DNA of 64,000 bases from Sphaeramia orbicularis (Eukaryota; Chordata; Actinopteri; Kurtiformes; Apogonidae). The notes below the pieces were generated by a model. It saw only the letters and a program-made list of their open reading frames with translations. It ran no database searches and had not been told where the DNA came from. Location of the stretch: the NCBI RefSeq assembly GCF_902148855.1, contig NC_043972.1, forward strand, positions 37,613,996 through 37,677,995. Reading direction: 5' to 3'. A program made the translations under genes and the position numbers. Shown piece after piece: positions 26,494-39,222 of this stretch (positions within the stretch are counted from its first letter, which is position 1; every line of letters starts with the position of its first letter).

Positions 26494-29400
26494 ATGGGTT
26501 CTTCAGTGACAGCTCTCATCATTCTGGTAATACTGACGACCTATGCAACAGGTAAGGCTTGATCATGTTATGTTCTAAATTATTCCTTTAAAACCAAAAT
26601 AATAAAATGCTTCTAATCTTTTTGTGTTGATATATTTTGTACTTATCTAATTAATATTATATCTAGATTACATATGGAGTGAGAGGATATATGCGTCGGA
26701 GAACCCTGTACCCGTGGGCAACGATGTGACACTGTTCAGTCAAACCCATCTCACCACGGGGGTATGGCTGTTCAACAACATGCTTCTTGTGTCGGTACTT
26801 CCAAACGTTTCAATATGGAGAAGCAGAGTATTGTATAATTCCACAACTTCATCACTGACGATAACATCACTGGAGCTGAGTGACTCTGGAATATACACAT
26901 TACAGCAAGTGGGGTCAAATGCTTTTGTTTCTCATTTAACACTTTCAGTTCGAGGTAAGTTTATTCACTCACTCACAGCAATCCTTAAATTCATTAAATG
27001 TTTTTTAAAATGTAATGTAAAGTATGATACCTTTACATCAAACCCTCACTCAGGCCCTGCATTCTGTTTTCATACAGGTCTGCTAATGACTGCATTAGTT
27101 AAATAATAGTATTTGCATAAACCAGTGTTTACTGGTTTATTTGCAAAGTGGGGATTAATCATATAATGCAGAGTCACCATTACAGTAACCTCACCTTCGA
27201 GAGCAGATGTGAGATCAAGCGCCAAGCTGATCTCATCTCTTTGTCTCTACTATCAGATGTTTGATGTATGTAATATTGCAGCCTTTCATGTATGTCATAT
27301 AATTTACATCACTAAAGGTGTGTGAGCATAATTAAATCAAAGTGGATCTCACTAGTTTCATCTTAGTTGGTTAAAAACTCACATTAAACTTTAACCAGTT
27401 CACACTTTATGTCTCACAGACATAATAAAATAGGAATAACAATTTTACATCTGTTAGTTTAAAGTGATTTGTTTGCAAATGTTTAGGATAAAAAACATGA
27501 AACCAAAGGTGAAACCCAGCATTTACACTGACTGTTGTGGTTACGGTTCTCATATGTTGTTGTCAGTGTAGTGTACATAATATACTTTAAGATGCAATAT
27601 TTGAGATTTAAAAAACTGTAATTGAACATTTTTTTTTGATTGAGGTGAGTTATTTTTTTATTGAATTTTTTTTTTTTTTTTTTTTGATCGAAGTAATATT
27701 TTTGGGGGGGATTGAATAATAAAGACACAAATATCCTACCCATAATATGGCCCAAATACAAAAAAGGTTACTTCAATCAAAAAAATTATTGTCAATCAAA
27801 AAATAAATGACTTCAACAAAAAAAAAAAAAAACTTTTCAATCAAAGAAAAAAAGTGTTCAGACGCAATTTTTTTGAGTCTGAACTGAAATATTTATTTTG
27901 CATTCAAACAGTTTTTGTCTTTGATTGAAAAGGGTTTTTTTTTTTTTGATTGAAGAGAAGGGTTTTTTTTAATGTTAAGACAACTTCTCTTTTGATTGAA
28001 TTACAAAGAAACAAATCTACCCTCATACAGTTTGTGGAAAAACTGAATTTAAAAGTAATTTATACTGTGGAAGAAATATGTTTTCATTTCAGCCAGAAAG
28101 AGATGTTAAGATGTTTGATGAGAGAAAATATTAACCTACTGGTGGTGATGTTTTTCTGAATATTAACAGTAATTAATTGCCAGTGCTTATCTGCCACAAT
28201 CCCGCCATCGCTCCATTCCCTCCAGACATGACTCCTGGCTTGTATTTCTGTTTCCGCAGAACCTATTTCAAATGTTTCTGTGAATGCAAGTGCAACCAAC
28301 CTGGTGGAATTTAACGACACAGTGGTTTTCATGTGCTCCATGTCTTCGGGTACTGCCCCATCTTATGTGTGGTTGAACGGCAGCTCTGTGGTCAAACCAG
28401 GGGCTGGAATTCAATTCAGTGACGGAGACTCCAAGCTCACTATAGTCAGTGTGACCCGCTATGATGCAGGTCCATTCAAATGCAACGTGTCCAATGGTAT
28501 TAGCGATGGAATCAGCACGTCAATATATTTGAACATTAGCTGTAAGTTTATATAATATACATAAATAAACACAAACCTTAAAACATCCTGCAACTCCTAA
28601 TACCTCTTTTTTTTTTTCTTTCTACATCAGATGGTCCAAATAACACGACCATAACACTCATGCCCATGGAGCCCATCTACAGAGCAGGGTCGAACATCCT
28701 GCTTTCATGCTCAGTGGTGTCTCACCCACCGGCAGTGATCAAGTGGATGTTCAATGGGGGGAACGTCTTTCACATTGGGTCGCAACTTCATCTGGAGAGG
28801 GTCAACGTGAGCAACTCAGGAAGTTACAAATGCCTCTGTCACAACACAGTCACTTCCAGGTTCAGCAGTGCAAGTGTAAACATCACAGTTATGGGTATGG
28901 AAATGAATCCCTTAAGTCTGTGTTTCATAAAACTCCCTCATACAGAAAAAGAAAAATCAGTTTTTTTACCTAAACTCATTCATATCATTCCGTGGTTTTG
29001 ATGTCAGTGAAAGGCTCATCACTTACAGATAACTGAAAAAAGGTTTTAAAAAATGTTCTGTACTGTGGCTGTCATGCATGTCATCCATTTCATCATCTTC
29101 TGAGATGTGAATATCCATGTTTTCAAGATTCTCCTCATTTCCACAAAGAAAATTTTTTAGAACTTTCTTTTATTGTCACCAGATCAGTGTACATGAACGG
29201 TACATGATGCACAGGAGGAGAAAAAAGTGCTGTAAACCACAACAAATCACGGAGATATGAATACACATTGAATAAATATTGGCACAGGGTGTTTGTGTTT
29301 GCTTACAAAGGGTAGGTCAGTGAGGCAGAATTTTATACTTTATAAATGCGTCTAAGATATGAAGCTGCAGAATGGGTTTATTAATGTACAAACAGGCTTG

Positions 29401-32400
29401 GTGTTTAACCAGTTTCTGTTTGTATGCTAGACCACAGACTGTATATACTGTCAGAAGTGGATGAGCTGCCGCTCTGAAGCTGGGAATTTTATTTTTTTGG
29501 CTTTAGAGCTCAAGTGACCAAATTTGGGCAGAAGGGTGGAGATGAGGGAGCGTAAGGGGTGATGGATGAGCTAATGCTAAACGCTAGCATACTGACAGGT
29601 TAAAATGGTAAACTTATGTAAAATATTTGCATAACTAAGTTTAATTATAGTTGCTGCGAGGGGACAAAATGTTAACTCACTAAATAGAAGCTCAGAAAGT
29701 TAAACGCATATGTCAGTAAAAACCCAACAAGGAAGACACAGGAGCCTTTTATTAATCATGAGATATTTTTAAAGGGGGAATATTCTAAAGACTGGCCACC
29801 TGAACACTTATTAAAGTGTCTAAATATAGCAAATGAGACCAGAATGACGCTTGTGAATATACATGTCTGGCCTTTATGGAGCATTTTAGTGTGTTTTAGA
29901 CTTTCCTAAGATAGCAACTATTACTACTTAGAATCTGGTTTCGACCAACTTGATATGTAAAGCGTCATGAGATAACTTTTGTTATGACTTGGTGCTATAT
30001 AAATAAAATTTGATTTGATTTTGATGATTACTATTCCCTCATCCAGCATCTCGTATCAGTGATAGTATCCTTTTGTCTGCAGATCCAGTGGCATCTGTTA
30101 TGGTGAATGACAGTGGTCAACCTGCCATTCTTAATGACTCATTCACTCTGAGTTGTGAAGTGGAAGGACCTGTTGATCATATTCAGTGGTGGAGGAACGG
30201 TCACCTTCTTGTTGCTGACAGCACAACAGTATTCGGCAAGGGCAATAAAACAGTGACGTTGAACCGGGTCCAGCATTCAGATGGTGGACAATATAAGTGC
30301 CAGGCTTTTAACGCTGTAAGCAACATGACCAGCAGCCCCTATACACTGCATGTAAACTGTAAGTCTTTTGTCTATAAGAGTTGATCTACAATTGAATGTC
30401 CTTGAATTACTTAATGTTTGATCTATTTACCTGATGGTCTTCATTTTAAGATGGACCCACTGCTGTCATGATCTCAGGACCATCCATGGCTCTGACAGGA
30501 GATATGGTGCATCTCAATTGCTCAAGCACTTCTTATCCTCCCAGTTATATCAGCTGGTACTTCAACAGTTCCCTGGTGGCTAACTCTTCAGTCTACAGCA
30601 TTGGACCGCTGACCTTAAAAATGAGTGGGACATATAAATGTGTGGCTTACAACAACATTACGGGGAAAAACAGCACTGCTCACCACATGCTTACTGTATT
30701 TGGTAACTAAAAGTGACTTTGACATTTCTGAAAATAAGTTTGTTCTTTTTCTTGGCAAGTGCTAGTGTCCATAAACAATTCTCTGTGTATCACTTATAAA
30801 TATTTATCTGTCGCTGGAAGATATTATCTTAGACTGGAGGTAGGGGAAGCAATTAATCTGGATTTTTACATATAAAGCCCAATAATTCTGATATTTTGTT
30901 TAGATGCACACGATAAAATTGAAAAATTGTGGTTCCATAGGAAAATTTGTGGTTATTTCATCAATTAAATTTGTAGGGTGATATGGGACTCTTGTTATTA
31001 ATTGCTAAGTTAGAGGTACGGAGTTAACAGAGGACATTTTTTAAACACCTACCTTTGGTTTTCATATTAATTTAGGTGAATCCTAATGTTAAATCTTCAT
31101 TTCGCAGACATGAGAGTGATTTCCACTTTTTCCAGTCAGTTCTTGCAAGAGATTACAAATATAAAGCTAAAGGTCAAACTAGTCCATTATTTTGACATAA
31201 AACACCCCATTGTCAATATTGCTTGTTCCTTCACTCATTACAAATACTGCAATCTGCCTCTCCCTTCTTTTACAGTTCCAGTAACCAGCGTATTGATAAA
31301 AAGCTTTGGAGCTCAGCCAATCCTGAACCACACTTTCAATTTGACCTGTGAGGCAGCTGGAAGTGTGGACTCTATTTTGTGGATGTACAATGACAGCCCA
31401 CTGTACGCTGGCAGCACAAGAAATCTGTCAATGGACAACGCCACCCTAACCTTTAATCCTGTCAGGATGACTGACAATGGAAACTATAGCTGTAAAGCAT
31501 CCAATCCACTCAACAGCTCAGTCAGTGCCATCTTCATGCTGGATGTTTCCTGTGAGTACTTTACCTTAAAAAGTGAACTTTGCATTATACTACACTAGCA
31601 GCATTGTACCCGTGGTGCCATTGTACAATAGCATGAGAGGCTAAAATTGCCCAGCATACCTCACAACATTTGAATACGGACATAAAATTGTGCCTAGTAG
31701 ATAGTTAGGTAGTGTTTCTATTCATTTGGTGGCGATCGGACCTGTGAAGGCTGAGGAAAATCTGTACAAACACCCTCCTGTGCTGCAACATTGATCGATC
31801 AGACACAGTAGGATTATCCTGACATAAGAGTCCGGAATCTATAAAGACTAAATAAAAACAAAAACATTAACTAAATGTATTAAACCTTTATTTAATCTCA
31901 GAATGTAATGAAGAAAAAATCGTAGAAAAGAAAGAATGACAATACAACAATAAAAACAGTAACCCCCCCCCATTTAAAACAGGCATGTATGGGTCAATTC
32001 TTCTGTGCTTTCAATAGCAGCTCACTGCTCCTAAGGTGCTATGGGCTAATGCTAAATGCTATTCCTAAATGCTGTTTGTATTAGGGTGTGTAAAATGACA
32101 TAGGTCCACATTTTCCTACAGAGATAATAAAGTAAAACAATCTTTATCCTTTAAATGAGGCAGCTCCAGAGATGACTAAAACAAGAACAGTTACAACAGT
32201 TACAGGTAAAATATGGCAAAATTTAAGTATGTTTACACTTTTTTCTATTTTTGGAACAAAATGAGTAAAATTGAAAAAAAAAAAAAAAAAAGAAAGAGAG
32301 AGACCCTAGAAGAAAAAAAGCCAAATATTCCCATATACCAGGATTGATCAAGTCAGATTAAAGGTGTAATGTGTAAGATGCTGGGAGCTGGTCATTTGTA

Positions 32401-35400
32401 GGTGTTGGCAGATTGTATTTCTGAGCAAATCATGGACTTGTATTTGTTATCATGAAACTGTCTACATCCATAATAACAAATACAATGCATTGATTCGTTT
32501 GCGGTGGTTTGTGATGAGTAAGAATTTTTGCGGAAAATCTTCATTCTCAGTTGTGAGTTCTTCAATACCCCTCCTTTGCTCCTGCATAGCTGCAACAATA
32601 TGCAACACTAGATACTGTTAGATAAGAAATGCAGAAATGTCAGCTAGATGTCAGTAGATGCTCTGCTTCCAGCACAAAATGGATAATTAAACAAATATCT
32701 ATATACATTTTACATTAACATGGGGACACGTATGAGAAAGGTTGCATAGAGAACCTTTGAGCAAACATAAAATAAAATATAAATATAAATAAACAAAAAC
32801 ATGGTTAAGATATATTTGTGAAGTCCAAATGATAGAGATAATCCGTAATTCATTTGGAATTATATGTCTAATAAAAATGAATGAAATAACATTCTTTGTT
32901 TTTTGGCTTTAGCTTCTTATCTTTTATTTAGATCTCCAAAAAAAAGTACAAGATGAATCTTTAAAAACAAAAAAAAAGCAGTTTGTGTCAGTTTTTTTTT
33001 TTTCATTGCAATACCAAAAGACAAGGTTTTTATGTTTGAATGGAAAAGACATTTATACTATTTCAGCTCTTAAACTCCAAATGAATTACAGATTATCCAA
33101 TGATACCCACAGCCAGAACCACAGTGTAGTAAAATCATTGAAGTATGTGCTAAAGAAATACAACCTCTAGATTAACCGCAAAATAGCTTCTGAATGGAAT
33201 CGATTTAACAAATGAAATCTTCCTCTCTTCATGTTTAGCCGTGACAGTATGGGAAATGGTCAGCCTTTTTCAGTGTACATGAATTAAACTATTATGTCTT
33301 TGTTTAGATGGACCCAAGATGCCGACCATTGTGGGACCAACCACAGCATGGGAAGGATACAAAGTCAAATTCACTTGTCAGGCACCGTCTAACCCCCCCA
33401 GCACCTATAAATGGTTCTTCAACAACTCTCTAGTGGCCAATATGTCTGTGTACGAAACTCCACCTCTCACCATGTACATGAGTGGGACGTACACCTGCAT
33501 GGCCTTCAACAAGGTCACCGGGCAAAACAGCACTGCCCACAGGGAACTCACAGTTTATGGTGAGAGCAGTGTTTTTTCGATTTACTGGCATATAAATAAA
33601 AATGGTGAGTTAAGAAATAATTAAATAACAGCTGTGGACTTTGTGTTTGATTTCAGGTCCAATAACACGTGTACAGATACAGGCATCAACAAATGTTCCC
33701 ATAGAAGATCAAATGTATAACATAACATGTAACATAACTGGAAATGTTGACTATGTTTCCTGGATGAGGAATGGTGAACGGCTGTATGCAGACAAGACAA
33801 CTACTTTCTCCACGAATAATAGGACAGTCATCTTTCAGCCACTAGGACGCAATGACACTGGAAACTACACTTGTATGGCTATCAACCCAGTTGGAAACAT
33901 GACCAGCCATTCTTACAGGCTTCTTGTTAATTGTGAGTATTTCATTTACAGGATTTACAGGCAGATTTCAAAGTCCAAGATCAGCTAAATGTGTCCTTAA
34001 CTTTTGAGAAGAGGTCTGTGTTAATGAAATCAACTAATCCATATTGCATATTATCCCTCCAAGTCTTTAAAGATTTAGAAGTGTCAAAATCAGCCATGTC
34101 TCTGTTACAATGTCGTCAATACAGATTTTTAAACTTTAAAGCTGCGTATGAATTTCATTACCAATTTTTCATCAAATCTGTAAAACCCAAGTGATAACCT
34201 AAGTATCACAAATCTGTTAGTCTTTACGTGATTACGCACCTGATACACTCCCCTCACGGTGAAGAACGTCGTAGTGTACTCCACCACAAACACTCCAGTT
34301 GTTTAGCATAATAAAACCTAAACGAAACCGTCGCTCAGTTTTTTTCAGGATTCCACACAACCACAATAGCAAGAAGCAATTGAAGTCGTTTCCGTGTTTG
34401 TTGCCGCTATGGCTATACTGCAGTTGAGTGGAATCCCGTAAAAACCCGAGTGACAGTTTCGTTTAGGTTTCATTTTGCTATGTAAACAAATGAGGAGAGA
34501 TTCAGGTGCGTAATCACAGAAAGAGTAATGGATTTGTGATACTTAGGCTATCACTCGGGTTTTACAGATTTGATGAAAAATTGGTGACAAGTCATACGCA
34601 GCTTTAAAAGCAATACTGAGGTTAATGCAGTTTTGTAAAAGTATCTAGTATCACAGTTCAGTCCATTTTAAGAAGTATCCAAACCATATTTTGTACATTT
34701 TAAGGTCTTAGATTAATTGATTTAAGACTTTTTAAGTCTCACAGTCCTGTAAACCACTGCTTCCCAAATGTTTAAAATGGCAAACCCCATCAAATAGGCT
34801 TAATCTCTAAACTACAGCAAATTTGCACAAAAATGAACACCCCTGCCCATATTTATTGCCATTTCTGCATCATTTAATAATAACCCACTATAGCAGCCAT
34901 CTTCAGCAGGCATTTGTCTGTCCATCTGTGTCAACACGTTTACTCTCCACCAAATCCTCTGATGTCCTTCATATTTGGTATTTAGGTGAAACCTGATCCC
35001 TAAATACCATTATTTGGGTGTCGACCTTCACCTTCATTTTCAGGCCAAAGTTGGTCTTTGGACACAGTGTCAATGCGATTATTCTTCAAATCCGGTTGAC
35101 ACTTGATCATTCAAAATTGTGCATGTTTTACTGTCAACATATGTTAAATACTTAAATGCTATGTAAATGGAATCACACTAATGCGTTTATGTAAGTAGGA
35201 TTTATCAGTGTTGTCAGTAAAACAAAACAAACTGAATATAAACTAGATTTTTATACTAAATAAATTGTTAAATGAGCTAATGCCATCATCAGCACTATAA
35301 AGATGAAATGAAGTGGCACCCCAAATAAAACATCTTTCTTTTTGTTTCTTCTAGTTGGACCAGATACTCCCATTATTCAGGGGCCACATTATGCAGAGAA

Positions 35401-36363
35401 GGGCCATCGTGCAGAATTCAGCTGCTCTGCCATGTCGGTGCCTCCCAGCAACTACAGCTGGTGGTTCAATGGCTCCCTAATGGCCACTACTGCAACGTTT
35501 ACAACTGAGCCTTTGTCTTTAAACATGACTGGAAAGTATACCTGTGTCGCCAAAAATCACATGTTGGGAACAAACAGCTCAAGCTCTGTGATGCTCAATG
35601 TCATTGGTAAGAAAATGCATGATGCACAGATTGGCTTTGACTCTACACACGTCATGTTACTGTGACTACTCAAACAGTGATGACTATGGTGTAAAGGCTA
35701 TAACAGGATGCAGTGTGATCATGTTGTCTGACCTGTTTAACTCGCTGTGTTTTGTGTCTGCAGAGGATATAACAGTAATGGTCAAAGCCAACACGATGCC
35801 TATAAGCTCCAAAAACTTCACTCTCACTTGTGAAGTTATTGGGTCATATCAGCGGATCTACTGGATGAAGGACAATAAACCCATGAACTCTACAGCTAGC
35901 ATGTCATACCACATTGAAAACAACACACTAACCTTCACTCCAGTGACACGGTACCATGATGGGTCATATCAGTGTGATGCAATCAACCTTGCTGGTTCAA
36001 ATATAAGCCCCCCATACAAGCTAACTGTGAACTGTGAGTAAAAAGCAAGACTTATTTGGTAGAATTTTTATGAAATTTGCTTTTAACTCCTTGGTACAAT
36101 AGTGTCAGAGAAAAAACTAAAACATATGTATGTCATCTGGTGCAGGTCTAACTAAATGTCGATAAAGGAATATTATTACACTAATACTTAGTCTTTGTCT
36201 GACTAGCAATATCAGAGTAAATTAATAAGATAAGATAAGATAAGATAAGATGACATGACATGACATGGCATGACATGAAATAATCCAGTATTAGTATTAT
36301 TAGTCAAAGACCAGGGAAATTTATAGTGAGCAATTATTTATGAGGAAAATATTAGCAGTAAAA

Positions 36364-36394
<31 letters not shown>

Positions 36395-37240
36395 AACATA
36401 TATACTGTATATCAAGAATGTAATAAATAAATAAATAAATAAATAAATAAAACAAATATATATACTGTATCTCAAGAATGTAAGGAAATAAGAGCACAAA
36501 AAAGCAATAAGTGTCAAAGATTGAAAAAGTTAACATTAAAATGGTAAATTCACACAAAAAATAGTAGAACTAGAAGATATCTATAGAGCATGTAGAGTAA
36601 AGAAAGGCAGAGCTCAGTAAAACTACAGAGAGAGTACAAATAATACATTAGAATCTGGACCTGGAAATGTGCCTTTTTTGCTAAAGCTGACTCTGTCTGT
36701 TTGCAGATGGCCCCCTGAATGTGACGATAAAAGGTCCATATTCAGCAGCAGAAGGCACTGAAGTGGCCCTGCAGTGCTCTGCTGACTCTCAGCCGGATTG
36801 TGACTTCCGCTGGGTCTTCAACGGGCAGTATTCAGATGGATCTAGTTTTACTTTCAGGGCAGCCAAAGACCAGCAGGGAAACTACACATGTAAGGCAACG
36901 AACCCTGTGACCAACATCACAATGTACAAGACTCATGCCTTCACTGTGGCCGGTGAGTGAACATCACCCCCTGTTTCATTTTTGACGTGACTGCAGTGTC
37001 TCCAAAGTGTGTCCTTGCAACTAAAATCTCACAGGTGAAGAGATGGGAATTAACAAAATACAAAACCTTTGTTACTTTTTCTCCCATTTTGATAAAAATG
37101 CTGTAAAATTACAAGTATTTAGTAAAAGTCCTAATATAACATGGATGAAATCATATTATTTTGAGAAAAACTACATTTTGAGAGTAGAGTTTCAATCTTT
37201 ATTAAAATCAAAATAAATAAATAAATAAATTAATTAATTA

Positions 37241-37275
<35 letters not shown>

Positions 37276-38544
37276 GTGAATCATCAAGTATCAAACAACA
37301 TGACAAAATGTAATATTTAATGAAAGACTAGATTTAATGATGCTGCACCTGGATCCACTGCCGATTTTAGAATTTCATATAAACATTAAGGATAGTTTTT
37401 CTCTCAAAAATATATCTATGATAACTTTTTTGTCATGTAATCATGATGATTGCATTCTTGTTTTTTTATCCTCAGTGACCCTAATAAAATAAATCTAATT
37501 ACGTTTTCAAAACAGACACTTTAGTTCTAATGTATTTGAGGAGAAGTATTTATTCATTCGTTTATTTATGTTATGACTAAGTAATTATTTATTTAGATTG
37601 ATTATGTTCATTTTGTTGTTTTCTTATATTAGATTAGCAATTCTTCTTTGCAACAAAGTTAGTAAGGTTGAGTGTTTTACCTTGCTGTCATGTTTCAACT
37701 ACTGATAAAAAGACACTTGATCACACGTCAGATGACACTCTGAGGAAGAGGGCAGACGCAGTCGAAACATGTCAGCAAGCTGAAACACTCACCCTTACTA
37801 ACTTGGTCGCAAAGAAGAATTGCTAATCTAATTATTTATTTGTTTAAAGACTTTCTACCATTAAAACTCTCTGTTTTTCTCTGAATATCATGACAAGTGT
37901 AAATGTAAGTCAAAAATTAAAAGTTAAAAGACAAAACATGACAGATATGGACCATGGGTAAAATACTCTGCTGCTGACACTGAACCTGATTTGCACCTTG
38001 GAGTAAAGTTTATGTTCATCATTTTAATTATATCATTTTTAATTTTATTTATTAAGTTTCATTTTGAGTTATGGTGGTAGTTGATTTAACAGTCTTCACA
38101 TTATATTATTATCATGTCAGGCCCAGTTTCCTGTGCATAACACACATAACACAGCCACTAAAAGTGTCTTTCAAAGGCTTTTGTTTGTTTTTTAGACTTT
38201 GAGTATACTTCATCTCCTATACATTATCATATTTATGTTAAATCACTCTACTTCTACTAGTCTTTTTCTACACATGTATCTGTACATCTAATTGACTAAA
38301 CAATATGTGTCCATTTGCACATAAATGACTTGCTTTACGCTTTAGTTTTACTACTGAAAATATGTACAGTTGGTACGATGTAACCCTGTCAGTCATGTTT
38401 TTGTTTTTTTGTTTTTGTTTGCATATAATTGTCTTTTTTCCTCTTTCCTTTGCAGCGCATGCGTCTGCCCTCCACATCCCCACCCAAGGTGGTCTGATGA
38501 TGATGGGTGTGTTTGTTATGTCCCTCCCTGTGCTGTTCCACTGA
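26494..38544 (+). CDS. CEACAM5-like protein, N-(A-B)x5 with GPI-type tail
   Basis: Thirteen exons read in frame with phase-1 introns throughout: 26494-26551 (signal), 26667-26954 (N), then ten Ig exons 28260-28541, 28631-28894, 30083-30358, 30451-30702, 31276-31551, 33308-33559, 33657-33932, 35355-35606, 35764-36033, 36707-36952, and the tail 38456-38544; about 1026 residues. The Ig exons alternate between a longer A type (270-282 nt, with a VDxIxWM/W-NG core) and a shorter B type (246-264 nt, usually opening YGP, with PPSxYxWxFN). This gives N-A1B1-A2B2-A3B3-A4B4-A5B5. The N domain has no cysteine; A and B domains keep theirs. The tail ends MMMGVFVMSLPVLFH, a GPI-type signal with no cytoplasmic part. 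NxS/T sites are dense, so heavy glycosylation is expected. Human CEACAM5 is N-(A-B)x3-GPI, so this is the same plan with two more pairs. Confidence 0.88.
27630..27975. repeat. Poly(T)/GATTGAA cluster in intron 2 of the large gene
   Basis: Long T runs each end in GATTGAA or GATCGAA, followed by the inverse (TTCAATCAAAAA) and again the forward form. The segment can fold on itself several ways. No coding content. Confidence 0.6.
34135..34608. mobile_element. Foldback MITE, 474 bases
   Basis: Inverted ends start TTTAAAGCTGCGTATGA and continue for over 70 bases (ccaatttttcatcaaatctg against cagatttgatgaaaaattgg). It lies in the intron between exons 33657-33932 and 35355-35606 of the CEACAM5-like gene. 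No coding capacity. Confidence 0.75.
36359..36450 (+). repeat. (AAAT)n microsatellite pair
   Basis: Two AAATA-type tracts are separated by a short unit (catatatactgtatatcaagaatg) that itself recurs at about 36459-36480, so the whole is a local duplication. Confidence 0.75.
37218..37276 (+). repeat. (AAAT)n/(TTAA)n/(TAA)n tract
   Basis: Compound AT microsatellite in the last intron of the large gene. Confidence 0.85.
37628..37832. repeat. 205-base near-perfect palindrome
   Basis: The left arm (ttagattagcaattcttctt...aaagttagtaag) is repeated inverted at the right (cttactaacttgg...aagaagaattgctaatctaa). The centre includes gaggaagagggcagacgcagtcgaaacatg, a sequence type seen near the ends of several fish repeats. 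Class not determined. Confidence 0.7.
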
Positions 38545-39222
38545 ATCATCCTAACTCAGCAAGGCAGACTTTAAAGTTCTCTTGCTCCCTCTATAGACTG
38601 ATTCAAGAATCATGCTGTAACAAGAGAATAAGGGTCCTGTTTACAGTAATTTGTGGTAGAAAGTGGTGCCATGTTATCTGGTCTTGTCAGTTTCACTTAC
38701 ATAATCACTGGAAGTGTGCCAGTCATAAAATCAAGCGGCTGTCTGTTGGTCGATTTGCTTTTATTAGATCTATTTCATCAACCTGCAATGCAAAATACTG
38801 TGCTATTACTCACACTGACACTAATTTGGTTTATTTTATGCATATATTTCATGCACTGGTCATTATGGTCCTGATGTCATCTGGTTTGTGTTGCCAAAAA
38901 CAAGTCCTTTACTCTGAGCATCTTTTTATTTGTAGATTTAGATCATCTTTAAGGTGTGAGTAAATGCAGATTGTATTCATTTTTTAATTCATGGTATGTG
39001 TGAAAATGAATCAGGAAAACAAACACATGAATTTTGTGCAGAGTTTATTGAAGAGTAGATACACATTCAGAGAATTTATTTTTTTCTGAAATATTGCAAT
39101 GGGCAGTTTTATATTGTTGTCAAATATATGTAATGCGTATACAAAGAAATATATTTAGTATGAGAATAAGCACAAAAAGTAATATATAAGACGATCATTA
39201 CAGGGTCTCTCCTCGATCGTTT
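38545..39222. other. 3' spacer between convergent genes
   Basis: This is the 3' untranslated sequence of the CEACAM5-like gene and of the cxcl17-like gene. A 197-codon frame overlapping this stretch has no family features and is taken as chance. Confidence 0.55.
39044..39049 (-). terminator. Poly(A) signal of the cxcl17-like gene
   Basis: AATAAA on the minus strand, about 175 bases after the stop codon of the cxcl17-like gene. It also bounds the convergent CEACAM5-like gene, whose stop is at 38544, leaving about 500 bases between the two 3' ends. Confidence 0.6.

Noticed and set aside
38370-38963. 197-codon plus-strand frame
   Set aside because: It overlaps the real last exon (38456-38544) of the CEACAM5-like gene in another frame and runs into its 3' untranslated region; no domain or coding character.
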